Part shown: one piece after another, positions 8,441 through 18,736 of the stretch
How the letters are laid out: each line of letters begins with the position of its first letter
Position numbering within the stretch: position 1 is the first letter of the stretch
NCBI RefSeq assembly: GCF_022758145.1
Contig: NZ_JAJVDH010000003.1
Span: forward strand, 496,001-560,000
Direction of reading: 5' to 3'
DNA: 64,000 bases
Source: Pontibacter vulgaris
Lineage (GTDB): Bacteria > Bacteroidota > Bacteroidia > Cytophagales > Hymenobacteraceae
Notes under the pieces: generated by a model
What the model saw: the letters and a program-made list of their open reading frames with translations, nothing else
Told to the model about the DNA's origin: nothing
Database searches by the model: none
Made by a program: the position numbers and the translations under genes

Positions 8441-11400
8441 ATGAAGAAGAATTTACTAATGAGCTTCTTTTTAGTCTTTGCGCTGATTGGCAGCGTATGG
8501 GCTCAGACTCAGACTGTATCCGGAAGGGTAACATCAGCCACAGACGGTTCGGCCCTGCCTGGAGTAACCGTGCTGGAAAGAGGCACTACAAATGGTGTAA
8601 CAACAGGTGCTAACGGCGATTTCACGCTTTCTGTGCAGCCAAATGCTACGTTGGTTTTCAGCTTTATTGGCATGATGCCGCAGGAGATTGCTGTAAACGG
8701 AAGGTCAACTATAAATGTGCAGATGCGCACCGATGAAAAGCAACTGAGCGAAGTGGTAGTTACAGGTTATGGTACCCAGGAACGTCGTGAGGTAACCGGC
8801 GCTACAGCTAAAGTAACCTCAAAGGAGCTGGAAAACTTACCCATAGTTGGTGTAGATCAAGCCATGCAGGGCCGTGCAGCTGGTGTTCAGATTTCGCAGA
8901 ACTCCGGTACACCAGGCAGCGGTATCAGCGTGCGTGTACGTGGTGCCACCTCAATTTCAGCCAGCAACCAGCCACTTTATGTAGTTGATGGCGTACCAAT
9001 GACAACCGGCGACTTCTCTCAGTTAGGTTATGGCGGCCAGAGTGTAAATGCCATTGCTGACCTGAACCCAGCCGACATCGAATCTATCGACATCCTGAAA
9101 GATGCTTCAGCAGCTGCTATTTATGGTTCGAGAGCGGCAAATGGTGTTGTACTGATCACCACAAAACGTGGATCGGCGCGCAAAACCCAGATAAACTTTA
9201 ACGCTTATACCGGTACCCAGAAGATGTGGAAAAAACCAAATTTTCTGAATGCAGCAGAGTATAAGGAAATCATGACGGAAGCCTACGTGAACGATGGCTA
9301 CCTTGATCCTGGCTCAACCTTCGATGACTTTATTGATTTTTACTACGGAGGCATAGATTTTGAGCAAACAGATACAGACTGGATTGACCAGGTTACACGT
9401 GATGCCGGCATCCACAACTATGAAATATCGCTTAATGGTGGCGATGCCAAAACGCGTTATTACCTGTCAGGCAACTACTTCGATCAGAAAGGTATCATCA
9501 TCGGCAGTGAGTATAAACGTTATTCTACCCGCCTGAACCTGGACCACCAGATAAATGATAAACTTGCTATGGGTACCAGCATTCAGCTGAGCCGCTCTGA
9601 CAATAGCCGTATCGTTAGCGACAACACCTTGTATGGTCCTTTTGCAAACTCACTGGCTGCATCACCAATCTGGCCGGTATACTATGATGAGACCGCCAAA
9701 CAATATACAAGGCCAAACTACTTCTATACTAACCCGGTAGCTGAAGGCACCGAAAATGATGATGAAACACAGAACCTGCGAGCTATAGGAAACATCTTTG
9801 CGCGCTATACTGTGGTTCCGGGCCTGGATGTGCAGGTAAAAGGTGGTTATGATGCACTTAACGTTGATGAGCGCCGCTATACACCAACAAATTATCCTGG
9901 ATCTTCGGCAACAGCCGTGGGCGGCTCTGCCACCAATGGTACCACAACAGTTACCAAACGACTTTTAGAAGCCACTGCAACTTACACCAAGCTCTTTAAT
10001 GAGTTACACAATGTATCTGCTGTAATTGGTACCAGCACCGAATATAATACACTGCGCCAGGCTTTTGTAACTGGTGAAGGCTTCCCTGGCGAGCAATTCC
10101 GTTATGTAGCCAGTGCAGCGCGTGTAAACGCAGGTTCTAACTCTTTTACAGAGAACACACTTCTTTCTTATTTTGGACGTGTAAACTACTCGTTTAAAGA
10201 CAGATACCTGCTTGGCTTAAACTTCCGTGCAGACGGTTCATCCCGTTTTGGCGAGAACAATCGCTTCGGTTTTTTCCCGTCTGTTTCTGTAGGCTGGAGG
10301 TTAATTGAAGAAGAATTCATGTCTGGCTTAGAAGCTTTAAGCGAGCTAAAACTTCGGGCATCTTATGGGATTACAGGTAACCAGGAGATCGGAAACAACA
10401 GCTTCCAGGCACTGATCACAGGATCTAATTACCAGGACCAGCCAGGTATCGCGCTTACGCAAATCCCTAACCCGGATCTGAAATGGGAAGAAACAAGCCA
10501 GCTGAACCTGGGTGCTGACCTAGGTGCGTTAAACGGACGTGTTAACCTGGCCATAGATTATTATATCAAGAAAACAGATAATCTGCTATTTACAAGACCA
10601 ATAGCCACCCAAAATGGATTTGCTGGCTATCAGTCTAACATTGGTGCTACAGAAAACAAAGGCTGGGAATTTGCCTTAAACACTGTAAACATTGATGGCG
10701 AAGGCGATGGTTTCCGCTGGACATCAGATTTTAACATCTCTTTTAACCGAAACAAAGTAACAGAGCTTTACCAGAACCAGGACATTTTCTACGGTTTTGG
10801 TGGTAACTCGCTCGTGCTGCGCGAAGGAGAGCCTATAGGTACATTCTATGGTTATATTGCTGATGGTGTTTACAGCACAACAGACGAAATTCCGGCTTCA
10901 CGCCAGGCAGAAGGTGCACAGGCCGGCGATGTAAACTTCCGCGACATAAACAACGATGGCATTATTACAGACGATGACCTAACCATTATAGGAAATGCAC
11001 AGCCTAACTTTGTAGGTGGTTTAACAAACGTTTTCCGATACAAAGGCTTTGACCTGAACGTATTCTTGCAATTCTCGCAAGGTAATGAAATTGCTAACCC
11101 GGCACACCAGTACCAGATGCACCTAGGCAACGACTTCCTCGATGATAACATGCTGGATGATGTAAAAGGACGCTGGAGACAGGAAGGCGACAAGACCGAT
11201 ATACCTCGTGCCACTGTTGATGACTTAAACGATAACAACCGTAGCAACTCATCCAGATTCATATACGATGGCTCTTACCTGCGCTTCAAGAACGTAATGT
11301 TAGGTTATACTTTGCCTGCATCTGTAACAGAACGCGTTAAGATGAGAAGCGTACGCGTTTATGCTCAGGCACAAAACCTGCTTACTTTCACAGACTACCC

Positions 11401-11515
11401 TGGATTTGACCCTGAAGTAAACTTTGCCGGTACTTCTAACACAACACTTGGCGTAGACTTTTATACTTTCCCGCAGACCCGTACCATCACATTTGGTATA
11501 AACGTAGGTTTCTAA
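8441..11515 (+). CDS. SusC/RagA family TonB-linked outer membrane transporter
   Basis: This 1024-aa protein has a signal peptide (cleavage after VWA), then a carboxypeptidase-regulatory-like domain (about residues 24-100) and a TonB-box region at LSEVVVTGYGTQ. The plug domain follows (LPIVGVDQAMQGRAAGVQI through SIDILKDASAAAIYGSRAANGVVLITTK), then a long C-terminal beta-barrel ending in phenylalanine (GINVGF). It should pair with the SusD lipoprotein encoded 22 bp downstream and import a bulky substrate using TonB energy. No glycoside hydrolase, peptidase or sigma/anti-sigma gene adjoins, so the substrate is open. Its first 100 residues closely resemble those of the second SusC at 13149. Confidence 0.96.
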   Translation: MKKNLLMSFFLVFALIGSVWAQTQTVSGRVTSATDGSALPGVTVLERGTTNGVTTGANGDFTLSVQPNATLVFSFIGMMPQEIAVNGRSTINVQMRTDEKQLSEVVVTGYGTQERREVTGATAKVTSKELENLPIVGVDQAMQGRAAGVQISQNSGTPGSGISVRVRGATSISASNQPLYVVDGVPMTTGDFSQLGYGGQSVNAIADLNPADIESIDILKDASAAAIYGSRAANGVVLITTKRGSARKTQINFNAYTGTQKMWKKPNFLNAAEYKEIMTEAYVNDGYLDPGSTFDDFIDFYYGGIDFEQTDTDWIDQVTRDAGIHNYEISLNGGDAKTRYYLSGNYFDQKGIIIGSEYKRYSTRLNLDHQINDKLAMGTSIQLSRSDNSRIVSDNTLYGPFANSLAASPIWPVYYDETAKQYTRPNYFYTNPVAEGTENDDETQNLRAIGNIFARYTVVPGLDVQVKGGYDALNVDERRYTPTNYPGSSATAVGGSATNGTTTVTKRLLEATATYTKLFNELHNVSAVIGTSTEYNTLRQAFVTGEGFPGEQFRYVASAARVNAGSNSFTENTLLSYFGRVNYSFKDRYLLGLNFRADGSSRFGENNRFGFFPSVSVGWRLIEEEFMSGLEALSELKLRASYGITGNQEIGNNSFQALITGSNYQDQPGIALTQIPNPDLKWEETSQLNLGADLGALNGRVNLAIDYYIKKTDNLLFTRPIATQNGFAGYQSNIGATENKGWEFALNTVNIDGEGDGFRWTSDFNISFNRNKVTELYQNQDIFYGFGGNSLVLREGEPIGTFYGYIADGVYSTTDEIPASRQAEGAQAGDVNFRDINNDGIITDDDLTIIGNAQPNFVGGLTNVFRYKGFDLNVFLQFSQGNEIANPAHQYQMHLGNDFLDDNMLDDVKGRWRQEGDKTDIPRATVDDLNDNNRSNSSRFIYDGSYLRFKNVMLGYTLPASVTERVKMRSVRVYAQAQNLLTFTDYPGFDPEVNFAGTSNTTLGVDFYTFPQTRTITFGINVGF

Positions 11516-11537
11516 CGAGCTAAAGGATACTAACATC

Positions 11538-12923
11538 ATGAAAAAATATTCGATTATACTTTTTGCGGCCCTGAGCCTTGGTGCTTTCAGTAGCTGCGAC
11601 GACATTCTGGATGTAGAGCCCACAACGGCTATAGAGGCAGAAGGTGCGGTTAAAGACTATACTACACTTAACCGCGAGGCCCTTGGTGCATACAGCGCTT
11701 TGCAGTCAGGTAACTATTACGGTTTCCGATACCTGCTTTACCAGGATGTTTATGCTGATAACATGCTGCATGCCGGTACTTTTACTACTGACCGCGAAGC
11801 ATCGGCAAGGCGTTTTAATGCTTCTAACTTACAATTATCCAGCACTTGGGCATCTATTTACACAGCAATTAACCGTGCCAACATTACCATACGCGATGCC
11901 GACCGCCTCACCAACATCAGTGAAGAGCAGCGCGCGGGCATAAAAGCGGAAATGTTGTTTATAAGAGCGCTTGCACACTTTGATCTTGTAAAGGTTTTTG
12001 GCGGTGTACCCATTGTTACTACCCCTACAACCACTATAGCAGAAATTCAGAATGCGCCACGCTCAACAGAAGCTCAGGTATACGATGCTATAATTACTGA
12101 TCTTCAGAATGCCAAAGCGGCTTTTGAAACTGCAGGCAATACTGCCAGCGCACTGGGTAAGCGCCGCAGCAGTGGCCTTGCTGCTTCTGCTCTGCTGGCG
12201 AGAGTGGCTTTACAACGTGGTAATAATGCACTGGCCGAACAGAATGCTAATGAAGTGATTACAAGTGGGGCGTATACTCTGGAATCAAATTTCGCTAACA
12301 TCTTCACTAGCGAATCTGGTCGTGAAATTATTTTCGAACTTGATTTCACACTTAACGACCAGAACGCGCTGGGCACAGCTTCAGATCCAGCCTCAGCAGG
12401 TCAGAAATTTTACCTGCGTGAAGCTGCTTTCAATGTTTTCAAAGCATCCGGAGATAGCGGAGACAAACGCTTTGCCGCAACTACACGCCAGCAAGGCACC
12501 CGTTACAGGTTGCTGAAGTATGAAGACGTTACAAACAATGCTGATAACGTACCGATAATACGTCTTGCTGAAATGTACCTGATCCGGGCTGAGGCGCGTG
12601 TAAGGCAAACGGCGAGTGGTGGCAATAATATTCTGCCAGCCGACTTACAGGTAATTTCCGATATCAACATGATACGCTCCCGAGCCGGTTTATCTCCTGT
12701 AACTGTACTAACCAACGCGCAGGCTTTAACAGAAATACTGGCACAACGTCGCCTGGAGTTTATTGGCGAAGGCTTCCGTTTTATGGATTTAAAGCGCTAT
12801 AATCAGACTTGCGAACGCCTGGGTTTCTGCCCTGAAGACCTGACAGACTTCCGCAACTTATGGCCAATTCCATTACAACAGATTGAGGTTAACCCTAACC
12901 TTACTCAGAACCCTGGTTACTAA
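11538..12923 (+). CDS. SusD/RagB family outer membrane lipoprotein
   Basis: This 461-aa lipoprotein has a signal peptide with lipobox ending at SSC. The mature start Cys-Asp-Asp resembles the acidic surface-export signal of Bacteroidota lipoproteins. The sequence then gives the typical SusD N-terminus ILDVEPTTA. TPR-like helices contain RALAHFDLVKVFGGVPIV, a hallmark of the family, and the C-terminal RagB/SusD region includes IIRLAEMYLIRAEARV and RRLEFIGEGFRFMDLKRY, ending NPNLTQNPGY. It should form the lid over the SusC barrel encoded just upstream and capture its substrate at the cell surface. A terminator follows at 12941. Confidence 0.96.
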   Translation: MKKYSIILFAALSLGAFSSCDDILDVEPTTAIEAEGAVKDYTTLNREALGAYSALQSGNYYGFRYLLYQDVYADNMLHAGTFTTDREASARRFNASNLQLSSTWASIYTAINRANITIRDADRLTNISEEQRAGIKAEMLFIRALAHFDLVKVFGGVPIVTTPTTTIAEIQNAPRSTEAQVYDAIITDLQNAKAAFETAGNTASALGKRRSSGLAASALLARVALQRGNNALAEQNANEVITSGAYTLESNFANIFTSESGREIIFELDFTLNDQNALGTASDPASAGQKFYLREAAFNVFKASGDSGDKRFAATTRQQGTRYRLLKYEDVTNNADNVPIIRLAEMYLIRAEARVRQTASGGNNILPADLQVISDINMIRSRAGLSPVTVLTNAQALTEILAQRRLEFIGEGFRFMDLKRYNQTCERLGFCPEDLTDFRNLWPIPLQQIEVNPNLTQNPGY

Positions 12924-12940
12924 TAACCGACTATAGTATA

Positions 12941-12974
12941 AAAAAAGAGGCTTCGGAAACGGAGCCTCTTTTTT
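12941..12974. terminator. Terminator after first SusCD pair
   Basis: AAAAAAGAGGCT pairs with AGCCTCTTTTTT at 12963-12974 around a short loop, giving a classical stem with a U-tract 18 bp after the SusD stop. It ends the first SusC-SusD transcript and separates it from the second pair. Confidence 0.92.
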
Positions 12975-13148
12975 TATGCCCTTTTATAATATCATCCGCA
13001 TTTTCTGTATAGCCTCTCCAGAGTAAACAGCTTAAATCCTTGGCCATTTCCGGGAACATCATACTATTAAAAATTTATAAAATCTTTATATAATTTAATT
13101 CGTTTAAAATATATTCCTATAAAAACATCACCAAATATCTTCCAAAAC

Positions 13149-16127
13149 ATGAAAAAAATTATACTCCTGTTAGTGCTGTACCTTTCTTTAGTTGGTGAGG
13201 TATGGGCACAGACATTAACCGTTTCTGGTCGGGTAACATCAGGTACCGATGGCTCAGCCTTACCAGGGGTTACGGTACTCCAACGTGGCACAAGCAATGG
13301 TACAACTACTGGCTCCAATGGTGAATTTAACCTGACTGTACCAACCAATGCTACTTTGGTATTCAGCTTTATAGGTATGGCTACCCAGGAAATACCTGTA
13401 AACGGACGATCTACTATAAATGTAACACTCCGTGCCGACGAGAAACAATTGAGCGAAGTGGTAGTTACAGGGTATGGCACGCAGCTTAAGCAGGAACTTA
13501 CCGGTAACATAGCCCGGGTATCAGGTGATGAGATTGCCAACATACCGACTCCAACGCTGGAATCTACACTGCAGGGCCGGGCAGCTGGTGTGTATATTAA
13601 CCAGGGTAGTGGCAAGTTGGGCTCAGGATTAAATATCCGTGTAAGGGGCTCTTCATCTGTTTCGGCAAGCAACCAGCCGCTTTATGTAGTAGATGGCATA
13701 CCCGTTACGTCAGCCGACCTGGGTTCTGCCAACGCTGAGCCCCTAAACCCTATTGCCGACATCAACCCCAACGATATAGAATCGATAGAAATCCTGAAAG
13801 ATGCATCTGCAGCCGCCATTTACGGTTCAAGAGCCTCCAACGGTGTAGTACTGATAACAACCAAAAGCGGCAAGGCTGGTAAAACAAATGTTAACTTTAA
13901 CTACTATACAGGTTTTAGCAAAGCTACCCGCATCCGGAAGTTTTTAAACTCGCAACAATACATAGAGCTGTTTACAGAAGCTGCTGAAAATGAAGGCTAC
14001 GATGCCGCAGAGGAATTTGAAGGCAACGGACTGGACATCAACTCAACTTATAATCAGGAGTGGTGGGAAGAACCATTCCGGACCGGCAGTGTATCACAGT
14101 ATGAGGTAACACTGAATGGTGGAACTGAAAAAACACGCTTCTACATAAATACCAACTATAATACACAGGACGGTATTATCATTGGCAACGAATTCGACAG
14201 GGCTTCCGGGCGCTTTAACCTGGACCATAGTATAAACGACCGATTCAGGGTGGGTACCAATATCTCATTAATCCGCACTTTGAACCAGCGTGTATCAGAC
14301 GACAACGCCTTTTCTAACCCGGTACAGCTGAACGCTCTTCCTCCTATCCAGCCAAAGATTGACCCTGCAACCGGCGAATTGAACAGGAATACATTATACT
14401 ATAATAACCTGATCGATCAGACAGACGGCTTTAACGAGGCTACCACACACAGAACCATAAGCAACGCCTTTCTTGAGTTTGATATTCTTAAAAACCTGAC
14501 CTTCAGAACTGAACATGGCATTGACTACCTGAACTTAAAAGAAGAGTTATACTTGGGGCGTAATACCGAAGATGGCGGACCAACCGGCTATGGCTACCAG
14601 AACCAGCTCACTTCCACTAACTATAACACCAACAACACTTTAACTTTCAATACCCTCCTTAATGATATACATAAATTAGAGCTACTGGGCGGTTTCAGTT
14701 ATCAGCGAAGCAGAACAGATGCAGGCTCTGTAGAAGGACGCGGTTTCCCGAACGATAACTTTAAGAAAATAGCCAGCGCAGCCCGTATTACCAGTGGCTC
14801 CACTACAGGTACCGGCTATAATTTTGCTTCATACTTTGCCCGAGCCAATTATGTACTAAAAGAGCGTTATCTGTTCAGTGGCAGTGTGCGCGTAGATGGT
14901 TCATCCAGGTTTGGCGAGGGTAACCGTTATGGTACCTTCCCGGCAGCTTCAGTTGGATGGATCATCAATCAGGAGCCCTTCCTGGGAGGGGTGAATACGG
15001 TTAGCTTCCTGAAACTGAGAGCCAGCTATGGCCTTACAGGAAATGCCGAGATCGGGAACTTTGCCCCGCTAGCCCTGTACGAAGCTAATTTTTACGCAGA
15101 TCAGGCAGGTATTATACTTACCACCCTACCAAACAAGGATTTGCAATGGGAAAAAACAACCCAGTTTGATGTAGGCCTGGACTATGGTTTATTCGACGAT
15201 AGAATAACAGGTGAAATAGACTATTACGTTAAAAATACCAACGACCTGCTACTTAACCTGCCAATACCAGGCTATAACGGCTTTACCATCATTACAAAAA
15301 ACCTCGGAAAGCTGGAAAACAAAGGAATTGAGTTTGTAATAAACTCCCGCAACCTGGTTGGAGCATTTGAATGGACCACAAACTTTAATATTTCCCGCAA
15401 CCGCAATAAAGTAACCGACCTGAACGGATCTACCATCTTTGGCGGTTCCCGTTTTGTGGGCCAGATCAGAGAAAACGAGCCGATGGGCGTTTTCTGGGGT
15501 CCTAAGTACGCAGGCGTAGACCCTCAGAACGGCGATGCCTTATACTATGTGAAAGCCGGTAGCAACGAAACCACAAACGACTACAGCCTTGCCGAAGATC
15601 AGAAAATTGGCGACCCCAATCCTGAATTTCTGGGAGGTATAACCAACAATTTCTCTTTCAAAGGATTTGATTTGGGTATACTTATGCAGTTTGTGCAGGG
15701 CAACGACCTTTATAATGTGGCAGGCTTCTTCCAATCGGTTAACGCTGATTATTTTGATAACCAGACAACAGATCAGTTGGATAGATGGCAGAACCCGGGA
15801 GATATAACAGATGTGCCGCAAGCCAGGCTCTACGCCGGAAACGGAGCAGGCAAGTCTTCCAGGTGGGTGCAGGATGGTTCATTTCTGCGCATCAACTATG
15901 TAAACCTGGGCTACAATATTCCTAAAGACCTGATTGGCAGGCTTAAGTTAGCTTCTGCTAAAATATACCTGCAGGCAACAAACCTTGCTACTTTCACTGA
16001 TTATGAAGGCTATGACCCTGAAGTAAACACTACCTACTTTGGCCGCAGCAATATTACCCTTGGCCACGACTTTTATACGCCGCCGCTTGCCAAAACATTT
16101 ACAATAGGTATAAACATCGGTCTGTAA
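13149..16127 (+). CDS. SusC/RagA family TonB-linked outer membrane transporter (second pair)
   Basis: This 992-aa protein has the same domain order as the SusC at 8441: signal peptide ending VWAQ, carboxypeptidase-like domain, TonB box LSEVVVTGYGTQ, plug (TLQGRAAGVYINQ through SIEILKDASAAAIYGSRASNGVVLITTKSG) and beta-barrel ending GINIGL. The N-terminal domain and plug are highly similar to the first copy; the barrel diverges. That pattern suggests an old tandem duplication with change in substrate choice. The partner SusD starts 16 bp after its stop. No regulator is adjacent. Confidence 0.96.
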   Translation: MKKIILLLVLYLSLVGEVWAQTLTVSGRVTSGTDGSALPGVTVLQRGTSNGTTTGSNGEFNLTVPTNATLVFSFIGMATQEIPVNGRSTINVTLRADEKQLSEVVVTGYGTQLKQELTGNIARVSGDEIANIPTPTLESTLQGRAAGVYINQGSGKLGSGLNIRVRGSSSVSASNQPLYVVDGIPVTSADLGSANAEPLNPIADINPNDIESIEILKDASAAAIYGSRASNGVVLITTKSGKAGKTNVNFNYYTGFSKATRIRKFLNSQQYIELFTEAAENEGYDAAEEFEGNGLDINSTYNQEWWEEPFRTGSVSQYEVTLNGGTEKTRFYINTNYNTQDGIIIGNEFDRASGRFNLDHSINDRFRVGTNISLIRTLNQRVSDDNAFSNPVQLNALPPIQPKIDPATGELNRNTLYYNNLIDQTDGFNEATTHRTISNAFLEFDILKNLTFRTEHGIDYLNLKEELYLGRNTEDGGPTGYGYQNQLTSTNYNTNNTLTFNTLLNDIHKLELLGGFSYQRSRTDAGSVEGRGFPNDNFKKIASAARITSGSTTGTGYNFASYFARANYVLKERYLFSGSVRVDGSSRFGEGNRYGTFPAASVGWIINQEPFLGGVNTVSFLKLRASYGLTGNAEIGNFAPLALYEANFYADQAGIILTTLPNKDLQWEKTTQFDVGLDYGLFDDRITGEIDYYVKNTNDLLLNLPIPGYNGFTIITKNLGKLENKGIEFVINSRNLVGAFEWTTNFNISRNRNKVTDLNGSTIFGGSRFVGQIRENEPMGVFWGPKYAGVDPQNGDALYYVKAGSNETTNDYSLAEDQKIGDPNPEFLGGITNNFSFKGFDLGILMQFVQGNDLYNVAGFFQSVNADYFDNQTTDQLDRWQNPGDITDVPQARLYAGNGAGKSSRWVQDGSFLRINYVNLGYNIPKDLIGRLKLASAKIYLQATNLATFTDYEGYDPEVNTTYFGRSNITLGHDFYTPPLAKTFTIGINIGL

Positions 16128-16143
16128 TTAAACCTCTGAGATC

Positions 16144-17583
16144 ATGAAACTTAAAAATAAAATACTAACGATTATACTGCTAACCTTACTGGGTGCAACC
16201 GCCTGCGATGACATGCTGGATGTAGAACCGCAACAGGGGGTAAATGCAGAAGATGCCATTAACACAGCTGATGACCTGGAAAGTGCCGTGATAGGTATGT
16301 ATTCTATATTAGGTGGTCCGCAGCTTTACGGCACTAACCTTATAATTCTTCCAGAGCTGTTAGGAGCCGAAGAAAACCTGCGTTGGCGGGGCACTTTCCA
16401 GAGTTACCGAGAGCTGGAAGGCAAAACCATGACAGCAGATAATGCCGAAGCCAGCCGCACCTGGATAGCAGCCTACAATGCCATCAACCTGGCAAACATC
16501 ATTTTGAGCAACCTAGATGTAGTTGAAGACCAGGACCAGCGTGCCAGAATAGAGGGTGAAGCTCTTTTTGTAAGAGGTACTATGCATTTTGAGTTAGTAA
16601 GGCTTTATGCCAAAGACTGGAACGATGGTGACCCTGCGCAAAATCCAGGAGTGCTCGTTCGCACTACACCAACTACTACAGAAGCCGAAGCCAGAACGCA
16701 ATATGACCGTGCAAGTGTAGCTGCAGTTTATACACAGGTAATACAGGATTTACAAAGAGCAAAAGAGTTACTGCCCGAGATAAACGATAACCGCGCTACC
16801 ACATATGCTGCCAGCGCTTTTCTGGCAAGAGTATACTTGCAGAAAAGCGACTTTACCCTGGCCCGTGACGAAGCAAACCGTGTAATAGAGAGCAATTTAT
16901 ACAGACTCAACCCAACGGTAACGGCTGCTTTCCGAAACGACAATACTGCAGAAGTGATATTTGAAATACAGCAGAACGACCAGAATAATGCCGGCGATGC
17001 AAATGATGGATTATCTACGTTTTATGCCAGTTTGCCCGGTATCGGAAGAGGCGATGTACAGATCATCAGCGATTTTGATCCGGATGCCAATCCAAACCGC
17101 TATACCACCTACGACCTGTATGAGGAAAACGACACCCGCCTGACAGATCTTTTCTACATAGGCTCTGGCAGACGTGCAGGGCGCATATATGCGGGCAAGT
17201 GGCTAAGTCCGGGCCAAAACCTGCCTATTGTTCGCCTGGCAGAAATGTACCTGATTCGGGCCGAAGCAAATTTTAGACTAGGTACATCGGTTGGTGCCAG
17301 CCCAGTAGCAGACGTTAATATGGTGCGTAACAGAGCGGGTATAACAGAACTTACCCGTGTAACCCTGGCTGATATTTTGTTGGAACGCCGCCTGGAACTT
17401 GCCTATGAAGGAGCCCGCATACATGACCTGAGAAGGACAAAGACAGATTTACAGGGGCGCGATGCCGACACCGGTGAAATACTCTATACTATTCCCTGGA
17501 ATGATCCGACCCTCATACTTCCTATTCCGAAACGTGAGATTGATGCCAGTGGCGGTCAGTTGGAGCAAAATCCTGGGTACTAA
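16144..17583 (+). CDS. SusD/RagB family outer membrane lipoprotein (second pair)
   Basis: This 479-aa lipoprotein has a lipobox at LGATAC followed by Asp-Asp and the SusD start MLDVEPQQG. The helical region contains GEALFVRGTMHFELVRLYAKDW and the C-terminal part has LPIVRLAEMYLIRAEANF and ERRLELAYEGARIHDLRR, ending LEQNPGY. It should be the surface lid of the SusC at 13149. It differs clearly from the first SusD in the middle of the protein, where ligand contacts lie, so the two pairs may take different substrates. A strong terminator follows. Confidence 0.96.
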   Translation: MKLKNKILTIILLTLLGATACDDMLDVEPQQGVNAEDAINTADDLESAVIGMYSILGGPQLYGTNLIILPELLGAEENLRWRGTFQSYRELEGKTMTADNAEASRTWIAAYNAINLANIILSNLDVVEDQDQRARIEGEALFVRGTMHFELVRLYAKDWNDGDPAQNPGVLVRTTPTTTEAEARTQYDRASVAAVYTQVIQDLQRAKELLPEINDNRATTYAASAFLARVYLQKSDFTLARDEANRVIESNLYRLNPTVTAAFRNDNTAEVIFEIQQNDQNNAGDANDGLSTFYASLPGIGRGDVQIISDFDPDANPNRYTTYDLYEENDTRLTDLFYIGSGRRAGRIYAGKWLSPGQNLPIVRLAEMYLIRAEANFRLGTSVGASPVADVNMVRNRAGITELTRVTLADILLERRLELAYEGARIHDLRRTKTDLQGRDADTGEILYTIPWNDPTLILPIPKREIDASGGQLEQNPGY

Positions 17584-17597
17584 ACCCATACCTTTAC

Positions 17598-17630
17598 AAA
17601 AAAGAGGGCCTGTAGTAGGCCCTCTTTTTT
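17598..17630. terminator. Terminator after second SusCD pair
   Basis: AAAAAAGAGGGCC pairs with GGCCCTCTTTTTT at 17618-17630 with a 7-nt loop, 14 bp after the SusD stop. The A-rich left arm means it could work on both strands, also ending the surE transcript that approaches from the right. Confidence 0.92.
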
Positions 17631-17841
17631 TATATCCCAATTTCGCAATCAGTAATAATTTTAAGTTATACTTTAAAGCTACAGACTACCCGAAGCTGGA
17701 AATGTTTCTCTATTAAATCATAATAACTTATATTAAATAAAGAGTTTATACTTCCCTGTTTAAAATGAGTAGAGTTGCAAAGTATAAAAAGCGCCCGCAA
17801 CTAAAGTATAGCTAAAGCGGTGTTTTTATAAAGTATGGTTC

Positions 17842-18615
17842 CTAAATATCCCACTCGTTAAGTATGGAAATGGCATGGTGAGCAGTCATATCATACTGGC
17901 AAGGCACCACTGAAACATAATTATTTGAAATGGCCCACTCATCTGTATCTTCTCCTTTATCAAAGTTAACGAAGCTGCCTGTCATCCAGAAGTAGCGGCG
18001 GTTGCGTGGGTCCAGGCGCTCATCAAACTCTTCCTGCCATTTAGCATGCGCCTGACGGCAAATTTTAACGCCCTTTATTTTCTCCTTGCCCTTCATCGGG
18101 AAGTTAACATTCAAGGCGGTGTTCTCTGGTATCCCATTGTCCAGGGCCTGGCGGATGATCAGCTCTACAAATTCTTCGGTATGTGAAAAATCAGCTTCAT
18201 GGCCGTAATCGCAAAGCGAAAAACCAATAGCCGGCATACCTTCAATAGCTGCCTCTATGGCCGCCGACATAGTACCTGAATACAGCACGCTTATACTTGA
18301 GTTGGAGCCATGGTTGATGCCACTTATTACAAGGTCAGGTCTTCTGTCTTTCAGCACGTGGTGCTTGGCCAGTTTCACGCAATCAGCCGGCGTGCCCGAA
18401 CATTCGTATGCCTCTACATCAAGGTCGTTAAAAGCAATAGATTTATCCAGGCGCAGTGTATTACCTATTGTGATGGCGTGCCCCATTCCAGATTGCGGCC
18501 CATCAGGCGCTACTACCACAACTTCTCCCAATTTCAAAGCCACCGTTACCAGTGTCCGGATGCCAGGCGCAGTGATACCGTCGTCGTTCGATACCAATAT
18601 TAATGGTTTAGCCAT
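17842..18615 (-). CDS. surE: 5'/3'-nucleotidase SurE
   Basis: This 257-aa protein has the SurE signature: LVSNDDG with D11 and D12 as metal ligands, S42 in APDGPQSGMGHAIT, and N101 in SGINHGSN. CSGTPADCVKLA and LYSGTMSAAIEAA complete the active-site pocket. SurE removes phosphate from nucleoside monophosphates and short polyphosphates with a divalent metal. The gene is alone on the minus strand, and its 121-bp upstream gap to the divergent lipoprotein gene must contain both promoters. Length matches the family. Confidence 0.96.
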   Translation of the reverse strand: MAKPLILVSNDDGITAPGIRTLVTVALKLGEVVVVAPDGPQSGMGHAITIGNTLRLDKSIAFNDLDVEAYECSGTPADCVKLAKHHVLKDRRPDLVISGINHGSNSSISVLYSGTMSAAIEAAIEGMPAIGFSLCDYGHEADFSHTEEFVELIIRQALDNGIPENTALNVNFPMKGKEKIKGVKICRQAHAKWQEEFDERLDPRNRRYFWMTGSFVNFDKGEDTDEWAISNNYVSVVPCQYDMTAHHAISILNEWDI

Positions 18616-18736
18616 TTCTACTATATAAAGTTAATTTATAATATAATAAACGAAATATGATTTCGTGCTAATATACGACAACCCGCTTCAGGGCATCAAG
18701 GTTTAACAATAAAATAACTTATTTACAACAGATAAG

